The notes beneath the pieces were generated by a model. That model had not been told where the DNA came from. It saw nothing but the letters and a program-made list of their open reading frames with translations, and made no database searches. 64,000 nucleotides of DNA from an uncultured Subdoligranulum sp. GTDB lineage: Bacteria; Bacillota; Clostridia; Oscillospirales; Ruminococcaceae. Positions 61,510-64,000 of the stretch are shown in pieces. Positions within the stretch are counted from its first letter, which is position 1; each line of letters starts with the position of its first letter. The translations under genes were made by a program, and so were the position numbers. The stretch lies in NCBI GenBank assembly GCA_900545545.1, contig UQZO01000001.1:1-64000 (forward strand), read 5' to 3'.

Positions 61510-61511
61510 GG

Positions 61512-62432
61512 TTATGCCTCTTTCTTTTCGCAGATAATGCAGACCCAACCGCGCTTTTCTTTCACTTCCACCGGTTTCAGCCCGGCGGCCTCCAGGCCGT
61601 CCAGCACTTCCTGCTTGCGCTCATCAATGATGCCGCTGGCGATGAACCGGGCACCCGGAGCCATCAGGGCAGGCACGTGGGGCGCCAGCGAAAGGATGGC
61701 CGCGGCCACGATGTTGGCGGTGATGATGTTGTACTGGCCGCTGGCCTTGTCCGAAAGATCGCCCACCAGCACGGTGAAGCGGTCCGCCACACCGTTGCGT
61801 TCGGCGTTCTCGCCGGCAGTGCGCACACACATGGGGTCAATGTCCACGCCCTCGGCTTCCTTGGCACCCAGTTTCAGTGCGGCAATGGCCAGAATGCCGG
61901 ACCCGGTGCCGATGTCCAGCACCCGCTCGCCGCCCTGTACGATGGCGTCCAGCGTTTCCAGGCAAAGGCTCGTGGTCTCATGGGTGCCGGTGCCAAAGGC
62001 CATGCCGGGGTCCATGGTGATCACGGTACGGTCGGTATCGTACTGCTCCCAGCCGGGCACGATGGCCAGCCGGTTGCCGATATCCATGGCATGGTAGTAT
62101 TTCTTCCAGGCGTTCTGCCAGTCTTCCTGCTCCACGCCGGTGGTGTTCAGCTGGTAATCGATGCCGCTGTTCTTCAGCCGATCCTCAAACAGGGGCAGAA
62201 TCTCAGCGGGGTTCTCGTCGGGCGCCAGGTACATGTGCACGATCACTACGTCCCGGGGCTTGTCCAGCAGTTCCTGCTCGATCAGGTCCACGTGGGCAAT
62301 CTCCCACGCCTGCTGTTCCAGGTCGCTGTAGTCCTCAATATAAATGCCGCCGTTGGCCACCATGGTGGCAATGGCTTCGGCGGTGTCCGCGTCGCGCTTG
62401 GCGACGGTAATGCTGATATCGGTCCATTCCAT
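61512..62432 (-). CDS. prmA: ribosomal protein L11 methyltransferase PrmA
   Basis: A 306-residue SAM-dependent enzyme that trimethylates L11. The N-terminal substrate domain is followed by the catalytic domain with MDPGMAFGTGTHETT, VLDIGTGSGILAIAAL (SAM motif I) and NIVAAAILSLAP. The ATG at 62432 has GGAGGG 9 nt upstream and matches the family start; an open frame 27 codons longer is not supported. First gene of the prmA-rsmE unit. Confidence 0.95.
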   Translation of the reverse strand: MEWTDISITVAKRDADTAEAIATMVANGGIYIEDYSDLEQQAWEIAHVDLIEQELLDKPRDVVIVHMYLAPDENPAEILPLFEDRLKNSGIDYQLNTTGVEQEDWQNAWKKYYHAMDIGNRLAIVPGWEQYDTDRTVITMDPGMAFGTGTHETTSLCLETLDAIVQGGERVLDIGTGSGILAIAALKLGAKEAEGVDIDPMCVRTAGENAERNGVADRFTVLVGDLSDKASGQYNIITANIVAAAILSLAPHVPALMAPGARFIASGIIDERKQEVLDGLEAAGLKPVEVKEKRGWVCIICEKKEA

Positions 62433-62457
62433 ACACGAAACCCTCCGTTTCAAAGTA

Positions 62458-62491
62458 CCTGTATTATACAGGAAATCCAGTTTCAATTCAA
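62458..62491 (-). promoter_or_regulatory. prmA promoter with overlapping palindrome
   Basis: Minus strand: -35 TTGAAT (62486-62491), 17-bp spacer, -10 TATAAT (62463-62468). A perfect 15-bp palindrome CCTGTATTATACAGG (62458-62472) covers the -10. Confidence 0.68.
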
Positions 62492-62511
62492 TGTAGAAAG
62501 GAGAAATCTCC

Positions 62512-63081
62512 ATGCAAATCCGTTTGCTGGACTGCGCTGCGGCGCAGCAAATCTACGAGACCCGGATGGTGCAGGATTTTCCTGCCGCCGAGCTCAAACC
62601 CTTTACCTCCATACGGGAGATGATGCAGGCAGGCATCTATGAACCGCTGGTCCTCGAGGACGAAGACGGCAATCTCCAGGCTTATGCCTGGCAGGTGCTG
62701 CTGCCGGGGCGGCGCAGTGCGCTGCTGGACTATTTCGCCGTGCGCAGCGATCTGCGGGGCGGCGGGATCGGTACCCAGGCACTGCATACCCTGGCCCGGT
62801 ACTATGCCGACCGTCTGGATGATCTGATCCTTGAGTGCGAACATCCCGACGAAGCGCCCGATCACGCCATCGCCGAGCGCCGCATTGCCTTTTATCTGCG
62901 GGCCGGGGCCTGCTCTACCAAATTGGAGAGCCGGGTCTTCGGGGTGCGCTACCGCATTTTGGCCCTGCCTTGCGGCGGCCATGCCGGGGACGAAGTGGTC
63001 GGGCAGGAACTCAAGGACCTCTACCGCATGATGGTTCCCGAGCCGTACTACCGCGGCAATGTGATATTTTTCAATGCCTGA
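62512..63081 (+). CDS. GNAT-family acetyltransferase
   Basis: A 189-residue single GNAT domain. The acetyl-CoA loop is SDLRGGGIGTQALHTLA near residue 81, with the preceding strand ALLDYFAVR; the C-terminal part extends into IAFYLRAGAC and a tail ending RGNVIFFNA. The substrate is unknown. GGAG precedes the ATG. It is divergent from prmA, and the spoVA operon follows after 33 bp, with a SigG-like promoter between them. Confidence 0.85.
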   Translation: MQIRLLDCAAAQQIYETRMVQDFPAAELKPFTSIREMMQAGIYEPLVLEDEDGNLQAYAWQVLLPGRRSALLDYFAVRSDLRGGGIGTQALHTLARYYADRLDDLILECEHPDEAPDHAIAERRIAFYLRAGACSTKLESRVFGVRYRILALPCGGHAGDEVVGQELKDLYRMMVPEPYYRGNVIFFNA

Positions 63082-63091
63082 GGGCATACTA
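63062..63091 (+). promoter_or_regulatory. SigG-like promoter of the spoVA operon
   Basis: -10 CATACTA (63085-63091) matches the SigG -10 closely; a partial -35 TGATAT (63062-63067) lies 17 bp upstream. spoVA is SigG-controlled in Bacillus. The -35 is weak, so this is a candidate only. Confidence 0.5.
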
Positions 63092-63110
63092 CCCCCCAAG
63101 GGGGCGTAGT
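63088..63110 (+). repeat. hairpin just upstream of spoVAC
   Basis: ACTACCCCCC pairs with GGGGGCGTAGT (one bulged C) around an AA loop. It includes the G-rich stretch that would serve as the spoVAC ribosome site, 4 nt before the ATG. Confidence 0.6.
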
Positions 63111-63114
63111 AACA

Positions 63115-63558
63115 ATGAAATTAAACCCAAAAGACTATGCCGACATGGTATCCCGCGCGTCGCCGCCTTCGCCCGCCGTGCAGGATTGCCTGTGGGCATT
63201 TTTTGTTGGCGGCGGCATCTGCCTGCTGGGCGAAGGGCTGCGCCAGCTGTTTCTGATCTGGTATGATGCCACGCTGGCCGGTACGCTGACGAGCATTGCG
63301 CTGATCTTCCTCTCGGCGGTGTGTACGGTGGCGGGCTGGTACCAGAAACTGGCCACCAAAGCGGGGGCCGGTACGCTGGTACCCATCACGGGTTTCGCCA
63401 ATTCCGTGGTCAGCCCGGCCATTGAGTTCAAATCCGAAGGTTGGGTCACCGGTGTGGGCGCCAGAATTTTCGGCATAGCCGGGCCGGTCATCGCCTACGG
63501 CACGGCAGCGTCCGCCGTCTGGGGCGTACTCTACTGGCTGCTGGGAAAGGTAGGGTGA
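63115..63558 (+). CDS. spoVAC: stage V sporulation protein AC
   Basis: A 147-residue membrane protein with about four helices. The whole length matches SpoVAC: NPKDYADMVSRASPPSP, FFVGGGICLLGEGLRQLF, GAGTLVPITGFANSVVSPAIEFKSEG and the C-terminal GPVIAYGTAASAVWGVLYW. SpoVAC is the channel component that moves dipicolinic acid into the forespore. It is followed 3 bp later by spoVAD, confirming the spoVA operon. Confidence 0.95.
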   Translation: MKLNPKDYADMVSRASPPSPAVQDCLWAFFVGGGICLLGEGLRQLFLIWYDATLAGTLTSIALIFLSAVCTVAGWYQKLATKAGAGTLVPITGFANSVVSPAIEFKSEGWVTGVGARIFGIAGPVIAYGTAASAVWGVLYWLLGKVG

Positions 63559-63561
63559 ACC

Positions 63562-64000
63562 ATGGCCATCCGCAGGAAAGATACGGTACTTTTCGAGAAC
63601 CCGCCGGTGATTGCGGCGTGGGCTGCGGCAGGCGGCAAAAAGGAAAGTGAAGGGCCGCTGGCGCCGGGGTTTGACTACCTTACTCAGGACGCCGCTTTTC
63701 AGGAGGAAGCCTGTGCCAACTGGGAGCAGGCGGAAAGTTTTTTGCAGCAGAAGGCGGTGGAACTCTGCCTGCGCAAGGCGGGCATCAGCCGTAAGGAGGT
63801 GGACCTGGCGCTGGCGGGGGACCTGCAGGCCCAGTGCACCGCCAGCAACTACACTATGCGCGCGCTGGAAATTCCCTTTGCCGGGGTGTACGGTGCCTGT
63901 TCCACCATGGCGGAAACCCTTTGCCTGGCGACAGCACTGGCAGCGGGCGGCATTGTGCATCAGGTGCTGGCCATGACCAGCAGCCATTTCTGTGCGGCGG
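63562..64000 (+). CDS. spoVAD: stage V sporulation protein AD (5' part)
   Basis: The first 146 codons of SpoVAD; the frame is open at the window's end. The thiolase-like fold is visible from QQKAVELCLRKAGISRKEVD and the PFAGVYGACSTMAETLCLA segment, which holds the cysteine position of that fold. SpoVAD binds dipicolinic acid for uptake into spores. The ATG at 63562 is 3 bp after spoVAC. The rest, and probably spoVAE, lies beyond the window. Confidence 0.93.
   Translation, partial: MAIRRKDTVLFENPPVIAAWAAAGGKKESEGPLAPGFDYLTQDAAFQEEACANWEQAESFLQQKAVELCLRKAGISRKEVDLALAGDLQAQCTASNYTMRALEIPFAGVYGACSTMAETLCLATALAAGGIVHQVLAMTSSHFCAA

Overview
The window is about 64 kb of a moderately GC-rich chromosome from a Gram-positive, spore-forming-lineage Firmicute. 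The evidence for the lineage is the sporulation genes (spoIIID, spoVAC, the start of spoVAD), class B sortase, T-box control of pheST, a yybP-ykoY Mn riboswitch, the YlxM-Ffh pair, a YesN/YesM-type two-component system, HPr with both His15 and Ser46, and the glgB-glgC-glgD-glgA glycogen operon with GlgD. Protein style and gene set resemble gut Oscillospiraceae/Ruminococcaceae (Gemmiger, Subdoligranulum, Faecalibacterium relatives). That is inference; only 50 nt of 16S rRNA is present. I see no phage, insertion sequence, CRISPR array or plasmid module: this is a chromosomal backbone with many small operons, most with a recognisable promoter (17-bp spacer) and a hairpin terminator.

Layout. 1-4.05 kb: end of a 16S gene, tRNA-Ala, tRNA-Ile, 23S, 5S, tRNA-Glu and terminators. 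4.1-11.2 kb: cupin plus aldo/keto reductase operon behind a MerR-type promoter, membrane-bound XRE regulator, riboswitch-controlled mntP, HAD phosphatase plus exonuclease, DegV, SGNH hydrolase. 11.3-17.5 kb: glycogen operon glgB-C-D-A. 17.5-22.2 kb: C39-like lipoprotein, comEB-udk, spoIIID, a WG/SH3 lipoprotein and a divergent cysteine-synthase homologue. 22.3-29.1 kb: translation and secretion block (ylxM, ffh, rpsP, khpA, rimM, a TrmD-acetyltransferase fusion), ptsH, uvrC.

29.1-40.5 kb: large membrane protein, a response regulator/histidine kinase/binding-protein sensing operon, flavin reductase and polyprenyl-type glycosyltransferase, then a Crp/Fnr regulator divergent from an ABC importer with a shared palindromic operator. 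40.5-49.5 kb: hemW, BI-1 protein, T-box-pheS-pheT, sortase B, a probable stand-alone small RNA, glmS. 49.6-56.2 kb: sugar dehydratase and phosphoglycosyl transferase for surface glycan, a PucR/CdaR-type regulator, yebC, and a zinc-ribbon/pseudokinase/PASTA protein. 56.2-64 kb: divergent enzyme-I-like protein plus patatin, UDP-sugar pyrophosphorylase-like gene plus MerR regulator, prmA-rsmE, GNAT, and the spoVA operon, which runs off the window.

Themes: storage carbohydrate synthesis (glg), cell-envelope glycan and amino-sugar supply (glmS, CapD-like, sugar transferase, nucleotidyltransferases), translation quality, and metal, tRNA and sugar sensing. The most notable items are the TrmD-GNAT fusion, the PASTA pseudokinase, the Crp-ABC divergon with an operator centred near -41.5, the unassigned small RNA upstream of glmS, and the enzyme-I paralogue beside a patatin. 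No clearly new defence or mobile system was found.
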